NCBI GenBank assembly: GCA_902624315.1
Contig: CACNXC010000001.1
Location: 1-64,000 of the forward strand
Source of the DNA: an uncultured Pelagibacteraceae bacterium
Lineage (GTDB): Bacteria > Pseudomonadota > Alphaproteobacteria > Pelagibacterales > Pelagibacteraceae
Length of the DNA: 64,000 nucleotides
Reading direction: 5' to 3'
A program made the translations under genes and the position numbers. The notes beneath the pieces are model-generated. The model saw nothing but the letters and a program-made list of their open reading frames with translations. It was not told where the DNA came from and ran no database searches. This document shows, one piece after another, positions 1 to 9,540 of this stretch; within the stretch, counting starts at the first letter, position 1, and each line of letters begins with the position of its first letter.

Positions 1-1179
1 AAATGCATCTAAAAAACTTACTTTCACATTTTCTTTCCAAATTATATTAGAATTTGAAAAATTATAATTTCCCTCCTCTATTTTTAACTTCAGGGATAAA
101 TCTGAGAACCTATCAAAGTCATAAACATTCTTTACGTCAAAATTTATTATAGCATTCAGGTTTTTATTATTTAAAACTTGTGATTTTAAAATCTCCATGA
201 AAAAAGGGTTATTTAAAAGATCTTTAATCCGAAATGTTTGATATTTAAAATTTGAGACTAAATAAAATGGTTTAAATTCCATCAATCCTTTAAATATTTT
301 ATTATTATCTTTCGAGATAATATCTAAAGTGTTTTCATTTATCTGATATTCAAAAATATTATTTTTATTCTTAAAACTAATTTTCAAATTTCCAGTTTCA
401 TTTTTATATTTATAATCAGTTTGATTTTCAATTTTTAAAACAAGTTTTTTAGCTGTGAATTCAAAATCTAAAATTTTATTTAATTTATCATTTCCTATAA
501 TCAATTTATAAGGAACATTAAAAACCCGACCTTTTGAAACTATAACATTTTTCAAATTTTTAAAATCGTAATAAAAATTGCTGTCATTTATTTGATTAAT
601 GAATAAAACTTCGTCATCTCTATTCGTAAAAAAAAGATTACTCCTTTTAATCTTTAGTTTATTTCTATTTGGTTCTGTTTTTAGGAGATTTGTAAAAAAA
701 CTTAAGTCAGTTTTTTTCAAATTAAAATCGGCTTTATCAAGGATAACGTCTTGTGTTTGAATTTGATTAAAATTAAAAAAATTTTTAAAATCGATAAAAA
801 TTTTAAAATTTTTTACCTCTGCAATTTTTCTTTTATCGCTCAGTATTAAAAAATTTTTTGAACTAAAATGTGGTTTAGGAAAAAAATTATATTGGATACT
901 ATTATCAAATTTTACTTCTATGTTGTATTTTTGATAAATTTGATTCTTTATTTCTTTTTGTATCAATTCTTTATTATAAGCAGTAGGTATTAAAAAATAC
1001 ACAAGTGTCAAAAATATAATTGATACTATAACAATAAAAACTTTATTATTCTTATCAAACCTTAATCTTTTAGCGTCTAAAATGAAGCGTCTTAAACTAT
1101 TGAAATAACTCTCTAATAAATTATTTATAGATACAATTTGTTTTCCAATTTTTTTAGATAATAAATTTTGTTTTCTCAT
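1..1179 (-). CDS. AsmA-family protein, C-terminus beyond window
   Basis: The minus strand is open from an ATG at 1179 to the window edge: 393 codons with no stop. I translated it by hand. A basic N-terminal stretch (about 45 residues) precedes one hydrophobic segment (about 47-67, VFIVIVSIIFLTLVYFLI). The following region carries the AsmA-like pattern of a helix, then a strand with FFPKPHF and a hydrophobic strand FLIL. AsmA proteins are inner-membrane-anchored periplasmic proteins linked to outer-membrane lipid and protein biogenesis. The family call rests on this N-terminal pattern; the rest is a weakly conserved beta-rich sequence. It is divergent from uvrD with only 34 bases between the start codons, so both promoters must lie in that gap or inside the genes. 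Confidence 0.6.
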   Translation of the reverse strand, partial: MRKQNLLSKKIGKQIVSINNLLESYFNSLRRFILDAKRLRFDKNNKVFIVIVSIIFLTLVYFLIPTAYNKELIQKEIKNQIYQKYNIEVKFDNSIQYNFFPKPHFSSKNFLILSDKRKIAEVKNFKIFIDFKNFFNFNQIQTQDVILDKADFNLKKTDLSFFTNLLKTEPNRNKLKIKRSNLFFTNRDDEVLFINQINDSNFYYDFKNLKNVIVSKGRVFNVPYKLIIGNDKLNKILDFEFTAKKLVLKIENQTDYKYKNETGNLKISFKNKNNIFEYQINENTLDIISKDNNKIFKGLMEFKPFYLVSNFKYQTFRIKDLLNNPFFMEILKSQVLNNKNLNAIINFDVKNVYDFDRFSDLSLKLKIEEGNYNFSNSNIIWKENVKVSFLDAF

Positions 1180-1213
1180 ATAAATTGAAACAAGTTATAA
1201 TTTAAAATAAAAA

Positions 1214-3247
1214 ATGTTAAACTCTGATTATTTAAAAAATCTCAATAAAGCTCAAAAAGAGGCTGTTACACATCTTGATGGTCCCCTTTTAATCGTCGCT
1301 GGTGCCGGCTCCGGAAAAACTAAAGTACTTACAACAAGGATAGCAAATATAATCAAGGAGAAAAAAGCATATCCTAATCAAATACTAGCAGTAACATTCA
1401 CTAATAAAGCAGCTAGAGAAATGCAAACTAGAGTAAGCAAAATTTTAGGCTCCTCAGCAACAGGTTTATCATGGCTTGGAACTTTTCACTCTATTTGCGC
1501 AAAACTTTTAAGAAAACACGCTCCAGCGGTTAATCTTAATTCAAATTTTACAATAATAGATACTGATGACCAAACAAGGCTGATTAAAAATATATGTAAA
1601 GCAGAAAATATTGATATTAAACAATTAGCTCCAAGATATATTCTAGCTATTATTGATAAGTGGAAAAATAAGGGATTTTATCCTAGTGAAGTTATAATTA
1701 ATCAAAAAGATATTTATGAGAAAACTATATTACCAATTTATAAGATTTATCAACAGAAATTAATTGATTTAAACTCTTGTGACTTTGGTGATCTAATTCT
1801 TCATGCAGTCAAAATCCTGGAAAAAAATAAAGATCTAAGAGAAATTTACTCAAAAAATTTTAAATATATCCTAGTTGATGAATATCAAGATACAAATTTT
1901 ATACAAAGTAAATGGCTTAAATTACTTTCAGAAAAAAATAAAAACATCTGCTGCGTAGGAGATGATGATCAATCTATTTATAGTTGGAGAGGAGCAGAAA
2001 TAAAAAATTTTTTAGAATTTGATCAGGTTTATGAAAATACAAAAGTAATAAGACTGGAAGAAAATTATAGATCCACTGAAAATATTCTTGCAGTAGCATC
2101 AAGCTTGATTGCAAATAATGAAAATAGGGTTGGGAAAACATTAAAAACAACTTTGCAAGAAGGTGAACTAGTCAAATTAAATTGTTATAAAAATGGAAAA
2201 GATGAAGCAGTTGGTATTTCAGATGAAATTGAAAAAATAAAGAAAGAATATTCATTTAACAATATTACTATTCTTGTGAGGGCAATATTTCAAACTAGGG
2301 AATTTGAAGAAAGATTCTTGAAAATTGGCTTACCATATAGAATTTTGGGTGGAATAAAATTTTATGAAAGAGCCGAAATAAAAGATTGTGTTGCATATTT
2401 AAGATTGGTTTATCAAGAAAAAGATGATCTGGCTTTTGAAAGGATTGTTAATAATCCAAAGCGATCAATTGGTGAAAGTTCCATAAAAAGTATTCATGAA
2501 TTTGCAAAAAAACAAAAAGATTGTTTAGAGATTTCATCTCGAAAAATGATAGAGGAAAACTTGATCAAACCTAAAGCTAAAATTGGTTTAATATCCTTTT
2601 TAGATTTAATTTCAAAATGGAGAAATGATCTAACAATAAAAAAAATGGGTCATGTTAAATTATTACAAACTATTCTTGATGAGTCTGGATACTCAGCAAT
2701 GCTTAAAAATAAAAAAGATCTAGAAAATGAAAATAGACTTGAAAATATAAAAGAATTATTAAGTGCAATGAAAGAATTTGATAATCTAGAAAGTTTTTTA
2801 GATCATGTTTCGCTAGCAACCTCAATTGATCAAGAATGGGAGGGTGAAAAAGTTAATATGATGACTATGCATGCTGCGAAAGGTCTTGAGTTTGATGTAA
2901 TTTTTTTACCTGGTTGGGAAGAAGGACTTTTTCCCCACCAAAAATCTATCGAAGAAAAAGGTCAAAATGGTTTAGAGGAAGAAAGAAGACTGGCCTATGT
3001 CGGTTTAACCAGAGCTAAAAAAAAAGTAGTGGTATCTTTTTCTATGAATAGGTTTTACCAGGGTGATTGGATAGATAGTATGGCTTCAAGATTTATTGAC
3101 GAACTACCAGATAAATATTTAGAAAAAAATTCTTTTTTCGATGAAACCAAAGAAGAGATAGAAGAATTTGAATTTAATCAAGATATTGAAAATGAAAGCG
3201 GTATAAATAGTCCTGGATGGTTAAGATATCAAAAAAGAATTAAATGA
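1214..3247 (+). CDS. uvrD: DNA helicase II, UvrD/PcrA family
   Basis: A superfamily 1A 3'-5' DNA helicase acting in nucleotide excision and mismatch repair. All family motifs are visible: Walker A GAGSGKT near residue 30, NKAAREM (Ia), DEYQDTN (II), GDDDQSIYSWRGA (III), the ENYRST region (IV), TMHAAKGLEFD (V) and RLAYVGLTRAKK (VI) near the C-terminus. At 677 residues it is slightly shorter than the E. coli enzyme, with a reduced C-terminal tail. Its last 4 bases overlap the start of the downstream aminopeptidase (ATGA), so the two are probably cotranslated. UvrB and UvrC, its repair partners, are encoded at 42474 and 45794. Confidence 0.95.
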   Translation: MLNSDYLKNLNKAQKEAVTHLDGPLLIVAGAGSGKTKVLTTRIANIIKEKKAYPNQILAVTFTNKAAREMQTRVSKILGSSATGLSWLGTFHSICAKLLRKHAPAVNLNSNFTIIDTDDQTRLIKNICKAENIDIKQLAPRYILAIIDKWKNKGFYPSEVIINQKDIYEKTILPIYKIYQQKLIDLNSCDFGDLILHAVKILEKNKDLREIYSKNFKYILVDEYQDTNFIQSKWLKLLSEKNKNICCVGDDDQSIYSWRGAEIKNFLEFDQVYENTKVIRLEENYRSTENILAVASSLIANNENRVGKTLKTTLQEGELVKLNCYKNGKDEAVGISDEIEKIKKEYSFNNITILVRAIFQTREFEERFLKIGLPYRILGGIKFYERAEIKDCVAYLRLVYQEKDDLAFERIVNNPKRSIGESSIKSIHEFAKKQKDCLEISSRKMIEENLIKPKAKIGLISFLDLISKWRNDLTIKKMGHVKLLQTILDESGYSAMLKNKKDLENENRLENIKELLSAMKEFDNLESFLDHVSLATSIDQEWEGEKVNMMTMHAAKGLEFDVIFLPGWEEGLFPHQKSIEEKGQNGLEEERRLAYVGLTRAKKKVVVSFSMNRFYQGDWIDSMASRFIDELPDKYLEKNSFFDETKEEIEEFEFNQDIENESGINSPGWLRYQKRIK

Positions 3248-4944
3248 TTAACAATCGAATAAATACTCTTATTAGCAAATTTAAGAAATACAATATAGAT
3301 GGATATATTATTCCCAAAAATGACGAATTTTTTTCAGAATACTCTGCAAATGATAGGCTTAAAACTATCTCAAACTTTTCTGGCTCTGCTGGTTATTCAA
3401 TAATCCTAAAAAATAAAAATTATTTATTTGTGGATGGAAGATACACTATCCAAGCAAAAAAAGAGGCGGGTAAAAACTTTCAAATTATAGATTTCCAGAA
3501 AATTATTAATTGTAGTTTGTTCAAAAATTTGTCAATTGGTTTTGACCCAAAGTTCTTTACATCTATACAAATAAAGAAGTTTTTTTATAAGAACAATAAA
3601 GTAAAAAGCATTGAGACAAATTTAATTGATCAAATTTATCAGCGTAAAGTTAAATTAAATAAACCTTTTTTTTCTCTTAACAACAAAGTAGTTGGAGAAG
3701 ACTATAAGACTAAAATAAAAAAAATAAGAAAATACTTAAATAAAAATAAATCAGATTATTTGTTAATCTCAGCACCTGAAAATGTTGCATGGCTTCTTAA
3801 TATAAGGGGACATGACAATCCAAATAGTCCTATTCCTAATTGTCAATTAATCATAAATAATAAAAATAGTTTTCATTTGATTGCTTATAAAAATAAAGCT
3901 TCAAGATTAATTGCGGAAAAAAAATTAAAATCTAATCAAATAATTGAACCAGAGAATTTTAATGAATTCATCTTAAATCTTAAAGGTAAAAAAATAATAA
4001 TTGACAGAAACACTTGCTCAATTTTTTTTGAAAATATAATAAAAAAAAAGTTTAAAATCTTAAAAAAAGAGGATCCAATTTATTTACTCAAATCATTAAA
4101 AAATAAAACAGAAATTAAGAATATGTTACAAAGTCATATTTTAGATGGTGTTGCATTAACAAAATTTATTTATTGGATCAAAAATATTAACAAAAAAAAA
4201 ATTACTGAGTTTGAGGCACAAAATAAATTAGAAAATTTTAGAAAAAAAAATAAAGAGTATTTATATCCAAGTTTTAATACTATTGCTGGTACTGGAGGGA
4301 ATGGTGCAATTGTTCATTATAGAGCAACAAAAATAAATACAAAAAAAATTAATAAAAAAGATGTTTTCTTATGTGATTCCGGTGGACAATATAGATATGG
4401 TACTACAGATGTGACTAGAACAATTTGTTTTTCAAAACCCAAAAAGAATATAAAAAATATTTTTACACGAGTATTAAAAGGTCATATTGCAGTTGTAAAA
4501 ACTAATTTAAATAAATATTCTTCTGGTAATCTTATAGATTTGAGAGCAAGAAAATTTTTGAAAGAGATCAACTTAGATTACCAACATGGAACTGGACATG
4601 GTGTAGGTTTTTTTTTAAATGTGCATGAAGGTCCCCAAAGTATATCTAAATTTAATAAGGTAAAGTTACTTGAAGGAATGATTTTAAGTAATGAACCAGG
4701 ATATTATAAAAAAGATAAATTTGGAATACGTATAGAAAATTTGATCTATGTTAAAAAAAATAAAAATAAGCTACACTTTGAAAATTTAACACTTGCTCCA
4801 ATTGATAAAGATTTAATTAATTTCGATTTATTAACAAATAATGAAAAAAGCTACCTTTGGAAATATAATTTAGATATTTACACAAAACTTAATAAATATT
4901 TAAACCCGAGTGAAAAAAAATGGTTAGCTACTTTTATTCAATAA
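3244..4944 (+). CDS. pepP: Xaa-Pro aminopeptidase (M24B)
   Basis: A cytosolic metallopeptidase that removes N-terminal residues preceding proline. It has the long three-domain layout of the eukaryotic-like aminopeptidase P group: two creatinase-like N-terminal domains (about residues 1-300) and a C-terminal pita-bread domain. The metal ligands are recognisable: the two aspartates in LCDSGGQYRYGTTDVTRT, the histidine in HGTGHGVGFF, and the glutamates in LSNEPGYY and GIRIENL. At 566 residues it is close to the usual length for this group. It starts inside the end of uvrD, and its last 21 bases overlap the end of ligA on the other strand. The symbol is a family assignment; substrate specificity is not shown. 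Confidence 0.88.
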   Translation: MINNRINTLISKFKKYNIDGYIIPKNDEFFSEYSANDRLKTISNFSGSAGYSIILKNKNYLFVDGRYTIQAKKEAGKNFQIIDFQKIINCSLFKNLSIGFDPKFFTSIQIKKFFYKNNKVKSIETNLIDQIYQRKVKLNKPFFSLNNKVVGEDYKTKIKKIRKYLNKNKSDYLLISAPENVAWLLNIRGHDNPNSPIPNCQLIINNKNSFHLIAYKNKASRLIAEKKLKSNQIIEPENFNEFILNLKGKKIIIDRNTCSIFFENIIKKKFKILKKEDPIYLLKSLKNKTEIKNMLQSHILDGVALTKFIYWIKNINKKKITEFEAQNKLENFRKKNKEYLYPSFNTIAGTGGNGAIVHYRATKINTKKINKKDVFLCDSGGQYRYGTTDVTRTICFSKPKKNIKNIFTRVLKGHIAVVKTNLNKYSSGNLIDLRARKFLKEINLDYQHGTGHGVGFFLNVHEGPQSISKFNKVKLLEGMILSNEPGYYKKDKFGIRIENLIYVKKNKNKLHFENLTLAPIDKDLINFDLLTNNEKSYLWKYNLDIYTKLNKYLNPSEKKWLATFIQ

Positions 4945-6954
4945 TTTATGTAATTCTGATTGATCTATTATTTTAATCTTTAACTCTTTTGCAGCTTCAA
5001 CTTTTCGTTTAGTGGGTTTCTCTCCAATTATCAAATAATCAAGTTTTTTTGAAACATTACTAATTATTGTTCCTGAATTTTTTTCTATTAAAGACTTAGC
5101 TTCTGCTCTACTCATGCCTGTTAATTTTCCCGTAAACATAAATATCTTTTCACTTAATACACCATCTTTTTTATTTTCTATTGATTTTTGGATTTTTAAA
5201 ATTTTTTTAAGATCTTGAATTACCTTCAAATTAGTCTTATTCAAAAAAAATTTTTTTAAAGAAGTTATTTGAGTTTCACCGATCCCATCAATATTTAGTA
5301 AATCATCAATTTTTTTTTCTTTAGAGAGATTTATGAAATTGTCAGGACTTTTAAGAGTTTTTGCAATCAATTTAGCATTTTCAAAACCAATGTGTCTTAT
5401 TCCAAGAGCATATATAAATTTTTCAAAGGAAATATTTTTCTTTTCTTCAATTGCATATTTTAAATTAGCAACAGATTGTTGCCCCCATCCATCCATTATT
5501 TTTATTTTTTCATAATTTAAAACAAAAATATCTTGTGGCAATCTAATCATTTTCAGTTTCCAAAAATTTTCTACAATTTTTTTTCCGAAACCATCAATAT
5601 TAAAAGCTTCTTTTGATACAAAATGCTTAATTTTTTCTATAGTCATTTTATCACATTCATATCCCTCACTTGAACATCTTCTTACTGCATCATTTTTTTT
5701 TGTAATCGAATTGTATTCTTTAATTGTTTTAGCTCCACAAGATGGGCACTTGATTGGAAAAATATATCTTTTTAAGCTCTTTTTTCTTTTTTTAAAATCT
5801 ACCTCAATTATATGTGGGATAACATCTCCTGCTCTTTCTACGACTACTATATCTCCTATCCTTATATCTTTTCTTATTATTTCATCTTCATTATGAAGTG
5901 TTGCATTCGATACGACTACACCTCCGATATTAATTGGTTTTATTTTTGCAACAGGTGTCAATGCCCCTGTCCTACCAACTTGTATCTCAATATTTAAAAT
6001 CTTTGAAATGCCTTTATTAGCAGAAAACTTGTGCGCAATAGCCCAACGAGGTGAATTTGCTACGTTGCCTAAACGTTTTTGTAAATCAAAACTATTTATT
6101 TTGTAAACGATACCATCAATGTCAAAGTCAATCTCATTTCTTTTTTTTTCTATTTCATGGTAATTTTTCATTAAATTTTTAATACCTTTTATAGTTTTAT
6201 TAAATGGATTTGTTTTAAAACCCCACTCACTTAATTGTTGTAAGTAGTTGCTTTGATTTTTTATTTCCATATTATTTACATACCCAAATGTATAAGCAAT
6301 AAACTTTAAAGGAATTTTCTTTGTATCTTGAGGATTTTTTTGTCGTAATGATCCAGATGCAGCATTTCTTGGGTTAGCGAACTTGTCTTTCAGATTTTCA
6401 AAATCATTATTTTGAATAAATACTTCACCCCGAATGTCTATTTCATCAGGAAAATTTTTAGCTGAAACATTTTTAGGAATGTCGTCAATTGTCATTAAAT
6501 TCTGGGTAATATCTTCACCTTCTTTTCCATCACCCCTGGAAAGTCCCATAATAAATTTTCCCTTTTTATAAATTAATGAAGCTGAAATACCATCAATTTT
6601 AGGTTCTGCACTATACTCTAATTCGTTAGAACTTTTTTGATCTAAAAAATTATTGATTTTTTTTTCAAAATTTAACAAGTCTTCCTCATCAAATGCATTA
6701 GAGAGTGAGAGCATCGGAACTCTATGAAAAACTTTTTTAAATGTTTTAGAAGGTTTAAAGCCTACTACTTTAGAAGGTGAACTTTCACTTTTTAAAAAAT
6801 TATATTGCTTTTCTAAAGATAAAATTTCTGATTTAATTTGATCATACTCATGATCATTTACCAAGGGTTTACTAAGATCATAATAATGTTTATTTAGTTT
6901 TACTAAATTTTGAATTTTTTGATTATACTCTTTTTTAATCTTATTTTTATCCAT
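4924..6954 (-). CDS. ligA: NAD-dependent DNA ligase LigA
   Basis: Seals nicks in replication and repair using NAD+. Order of domains: Ia, adenylation domain with the active-site lysine in AEPKIDGISA (about residue 118), OB fold, a four-cysteine zinc finger (CPSCG then RRCSS and YEC), helix-hairpin-helix repeats, and a C-terminal BRCT domain (about 600-676). The zinc finger is intact, unlike that of DnaG in this window. At 676 residues the length is normal. It is the last gene of the dcw-led minus-strand run: bamD ends with TGA and the ligA ATG follows after one base. In many alphaproteobacteria recN lies between bamD and ligA; here it does not. Confidence 0.96.
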   Translation of the reverse strand: MDKNKIKKEYNQKIQNLVKLNKHYYDLSKPLVNDHEYDQIKSEILSLEKQYNFLKSESSPSKVVGFKPSKTFKKVFHRVPMLSLSNAFDEEDLLNFEKKINNFLDQKSSNELEYSAEPKIDGISASLIYKKGKFIMGLSRGDGKEGEDITQNLMTIDDIPKNVSAKNFPDEIDIRGEVFIQNNDFENLKDKFANPRNAASGSLRQKNPQDTKKIPLKFIAYTFGYVNNMEIKNQSNYLQQLSEWGFKTNPFNKTIKGIKNLMKNYHEIEKKRNEIDFDIDGIVYKINSFDLQKRLGNVANSPRWAIAHKFSANKGISKILNIEIQVGRTGALTPVAKIKPINIGGVVVSNATLHNEDEIIRKDIRIGDIVVVERAGDVIPHIIEVDFKKRKKSLKRYIFPIKCPSCGAKTIKEYNSITKKNDAVRRCSSEGYECDKMTIEKIKHFVSKEAFNIDGFGKKIVENFWKLKMIRLPQDIFVLNYEKIKIMDGWGQQSVANLKYAIEEKKNISFEKFIYALGIRHIGFENAKLIAKTLKSPDNFINLSKEKKIDDLLNIDGIGETQITSLKKFFLNKTNLKVIQDLKKILKIQKSIENKKDGVLSEKIFMFTGKLTGMSRAEAKSLIEKNSGTIISNVSKKLDYLIIGEKPTKRKVEAAKELKIKIIDQSELHKLLNKSS

Positions 6955-6955
6955 C

Positions 6956-7804
6956 TCATTCTAAAAGGGTTTTAAATTTTTTTATGAGACCTCCACCTTT
7001 TTTTTTATACGTTTTAAATCTCTCTTTCTTTCTTTTTTCATAAGTTTTTTCAAACAAACTATAAGAGTTTTCATACCATTTTGAGGATTGATAATTATAT
7101 CCTAGTAATTGTGCATATTTTTCAGCCTCATCTGTAAGACCTATTGTGTAATGTACTTCAACCAATCTGTACAATGCTTCTTCTACATAAATAGTGGTAT
7201 CATAATTATCAATTATTTCTCTAAATCTATTAATTGCAGGTATCCATTTCTTTCTATCATAATAGTATCTGCCTAAATACATTTCTTTAGCTGCAAGAAT
7301 ATCATCTATAAGATCTATTTTAAATTCTGCATCAATAGCATACTCTGAGTTAGGATAATTTTTTATAATTATATTAAAATTTTCTTTAGCATTTATAATT
7401 GATTGTAAATCTTTTTTCTCATCTACAATCTGCTCATAATAACAAATTGCTAACATATAATATACATATCCTAAATCTTTATGAGCAGGATATACTTTTA
7501 AAAATCTGTTTAATTCGGCTATTGCATCACCATAATAATCTTGTGTATAATAAGAATATGCAGCCATTAAAGCTGATTTAGGTGCTGAATCGGCTTGTGG
7601 AAATAATATTTCTGCTTCATTAAATTTTTTTGCAGCAAATAAAACGTCACCGTCATTCAAAGCCTCCATGCCTTCTTTATAGGCTTCCTCTACTTGTAAT
7701 TCCAAACTTTTTTCTTTAATCAAAGTTTTTTTTGAGACTTCTTTTGAACAAGAGCCAAATAAAATAAGAATTATAAAACAAACTAAAATCTTTAATTTGA
7801 ACAT
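6956..7804 (-). CDS. bamD: Outer-membrane assembly lipoprotein BamD
   Basis: Component of the BAM complex that inserts beta-barrel proteins into the outer membrane. The N-terminus is a lipoprotein signal: a hydrophobic stretch ending in FGSC, with the lipidated cysteine at about residue 20. The rest consists of TPR-like helical repeats (AKKFNEAEILFPQA, AIAELNRFLKVYP, AINRFREIIDNY). The length of 282 residues fits the family. It lies 47 bases downstream of lpxC and one base upstream of ligA, the usual alphaproteobacterial neighbourhood. Lgt, which would lipidate it, is encoded at 51854. Confidence 0.92.
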   Translation of the reverse strand: MFKLKILVCFIILILFGSCSKEVSKKTLIKEKSLELQVEEAYKEGMEALNDGDVLFAAKKFNEAEILFPQADSAPKSALMAAYSYYTQDYYGDAIAELNRFLKVYPAHKDLGYVYYMLAICYYEQIVDEKKDLQSIINAKENFNIIIKNYPNSEYAIDAEFKIDLIDDILAAKEMYLGRYYYDRKKWIPAINRFREIIDNYDTTIYVEEALYRLVEVHYTIGLTDEAEKYAQLLGYNYQSSKWYENSYSLFEKTYEKRKKERFKTYKKKGGGLIKKFKTLLE

Positions 7805-7851
7805 AGTTATTTTATACAGATTTAGAAAAGAATTTTAAAGATCAATATATC

Positions 7852-8772
7852 TTAAGCAATTGATCTTAATAAGGTTTTATTAAGAATTGTGTGGGGAAGG
7901 TTTCTTTCTTGTATCTCAATTATTGAAAAGTTTTCTTTGTTTTCAAACACTTTCTTTAAAAGTTGATTTGTAAGAGAATGACCTCCCTGTGAACAATCTA
8001 TACTCCCAATCATTCTATAACCACATGTGTATAGATCTCCAATACAATCAAGTATTTTGTGATTCACAAATTCTTTCGGATTTCTTAGCTTTTCAGAATT
8101 TAAGATTTCGTTACCCTTAACAACGATTGCATTATCTAAACTCCCACCTTTTGCGAGTCCTTTTTCTTTAATTTTTTCTACATCATCGAATAAACAAAAT
8201 GTTCTTGAGTTAAAAATGTCTTCCAAATCGTCTTCGTAAACATTTACTTTATTTTCTTGATTTCCAATTAAACAATCGTCAAATTTCAATTTAAAATTAA
8301 TATCCAAACTTAACTTAGAAGGCTCTATGGTAATAAATTTCTCCCCATAATGATATGATATTTTTTTTAGTATCTTGATTATCTTAATTGGCGCCTCGCT
8401 TTTTTCTAATCCACAACTTTTTAAAATTTCTATAAATTCTTTAGCTGAACCGTCTAAAATTGGAACTTCTTCATTATCTATTTCTACCAATGCATTATCA
8501 ATCCCTAATCCAAATAAAGCACCCATTAAATGTTCAATAGTTGATACTTTTACTCCCTGCTCGTTAGATATAGTTGTATTTAATAACGTATTAGTAACGT
8601 TAGTAAAACTTGGGTAAACATAATTATTCGATTTTAAATCAACTCTTTTAAAAACAATTCCTGTGTTTGGTTCAGAGGGCTTAACTAATACTTTAGCTAA
8701 TTTACCATTGTGAAGTCCGACTCCACTAAAAGCTGCTGTTTTTTTTAAAGTTTTTTGACTTAACAATGACAC
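7852..8772 (-). CDS. lpxC: UDP-3-O-acyl-N-acetylglucosamine deacetylase
   Basis: Zinc hydrolase catalysing the committed step of lipid A synthesis. Zinc ligands are visible: the histidine in STIEHLMGAL, and the histidine and aspartate in NHKILDCIGDLY. The catalytic histidine follows in CSQGGHSL. The length (306 residues) is typical. Its presence indicates a lipid A-containing outer membrane. It is separated by 63 bases from the upstream ftsA-like gene, the largest gap inside the dcw run, so it may have its own weak promoter. In canonical alphaproteobacterial order ftsZ would sit immediately upstream of lpxC; here ftsZ has left this position. Confidence 0.96.
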   Translation of the reverse strand: MSLLSQKTLKKTAAFSGVGLHNGKLAKVLVKPSEPNTGIVFKRVDLKSNNYVYPSFTNVTNTLLNTTISNEQGVKVSTIEHLMGALFGLGIDNALVEIDNEEVPILDGSAKEFIEILKSCGLEKSEAPIKIIKILKKISYHYGEKFITIEPSKLSLDINFKLKFDDCLIGNQENKVNVYEDDLEDIFNSRTFCLFDDVEKIKEKGLAKGGSLDNAIVVKGNEILNSEKLRNPKEFVNHKILDCIGDLYTCGYRMIGSIDCSQGGHSLTNQLLKKVFENKENFSIIEIQERNLPHTILNKTLLRSIA

Positions 8773-8835
8773 AATTAGACTTTTAATGTGTTACGAAAAA
8801 AACTGAAAACAACAAATATTACGATAAACTACTAA

Positions 8836-9540
8836 TTAATTAAAAAAATTGAAGAATCTCTCAAAAAAACCCTGTTTTTTGTTAATTTTACCTATCAACA
8901 AAACCTCATTGCTATTGTGGCCTGAAATAATTCTACTAGCTGTTGTAAAAATAGTGTTATCTGTATTATCTTTAAATTTTTTTACATAACTAGCATTTAA
9001 AATTTGATTTAACGAAATATGATATTTTTTTAAAATCTTTTCTATATTTTCAATTAAATTTTTTGAAAGACAGATAAATTCTGTATCTAAAGAAAAAATA
9101 TTACAATTAACATTTTCTGGTAAAGTTGTAAAAAATTTATTGTCGATCAAGTATTTTTCTATAAGAAAATGTATAATTTTTTTATTTTGTAAGTTTGATT
9201 GACATAAATTTTTTAAATCATTTAAGGGATGAATTAAAGTCTCTGAGTTTATAAGATTTCCATTATTATTTTTTTTTATTGACAATTTTATTGAGTGAAA
9301 TTCATTACTATCTAAAATAACATAAATGTCTTTAATAAAATTATTTAATTTTTTTTCAATCTTAAATATATTGATGTTTAAAAATTCGTCTAATTTACTA
9401 AATTTTAATTCTTTAGAATTTTCTTCTATTTCTAACTTTTCAGAATAAATCTTCTCATTTGTTAAAATTTCAGCAACATAAATAATAAATTGATTATGAT
9501 TTAAATAAAGAAATGTTCGGAAATCTACTTTGTTAGTCAT
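8836..9540 (-). CDS. ftsA: Truncated FtsA-like divisome protein
   Basis: It occupies the ftsA slot (ftsQ-ftsA-lpxC) and overlaps ftsQ by 8 bases, but has only 234 residues where FtsA normally has about 410-430. Residues 1-75 fit FtsA subdomain 1A. Residues 76-158 fit the FtsA-specific 1C/SHS2 domain, including KKIIHFLIEKYLID, which parallels the family's ILHVIPQEY-ID segment. Residues 159-187 (NLIENIEKILKKYHISLNQI) fit the following 1A helix. The sequence then jumps to NTIFTTASRIISG, which resembles the last FtsA helix, and ends in GFFERFFNFFN, an amphipathic membrane-targeting helix. The phosphate-binding DIGT loop and all of subdomains 2A/2B are absent. The frame is intact, so this looks like a retained reduced protein. 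The homology is inferred by eye and by position. Confidence 0.68.
   Translation of the reverse strand: MTNKVDFRTFLYLNHNQFIIYVAEILTNEKIYSEKLEIEENSKELKFSKLDEFLNINIFKIEKKLNNFIKDIYVILDSNEFHSIKLSIKKNNNGNLINSETLIHPLNDLKNLCQSNLQNKKIIHFLIEKYLIDNKFFTTLPENVNCNIFSLDTEFICLSKNLIENIEKILKKYHISLNQILNASYVKKFKDNTDNTIFTTASRIISGHNSNEVLLIGKINKKQGFFERFFNFFN

Noticed and set aside
8836-9540. ftsA-like gene as a frameshifted pseudogene
   Set aside because: The frame is complete with start and stop, the protein still ends in a proper amphipathic helix, and the 63-base downstream gap cannot hold the missing half, so an excision of the middle fits better than a frameshift.
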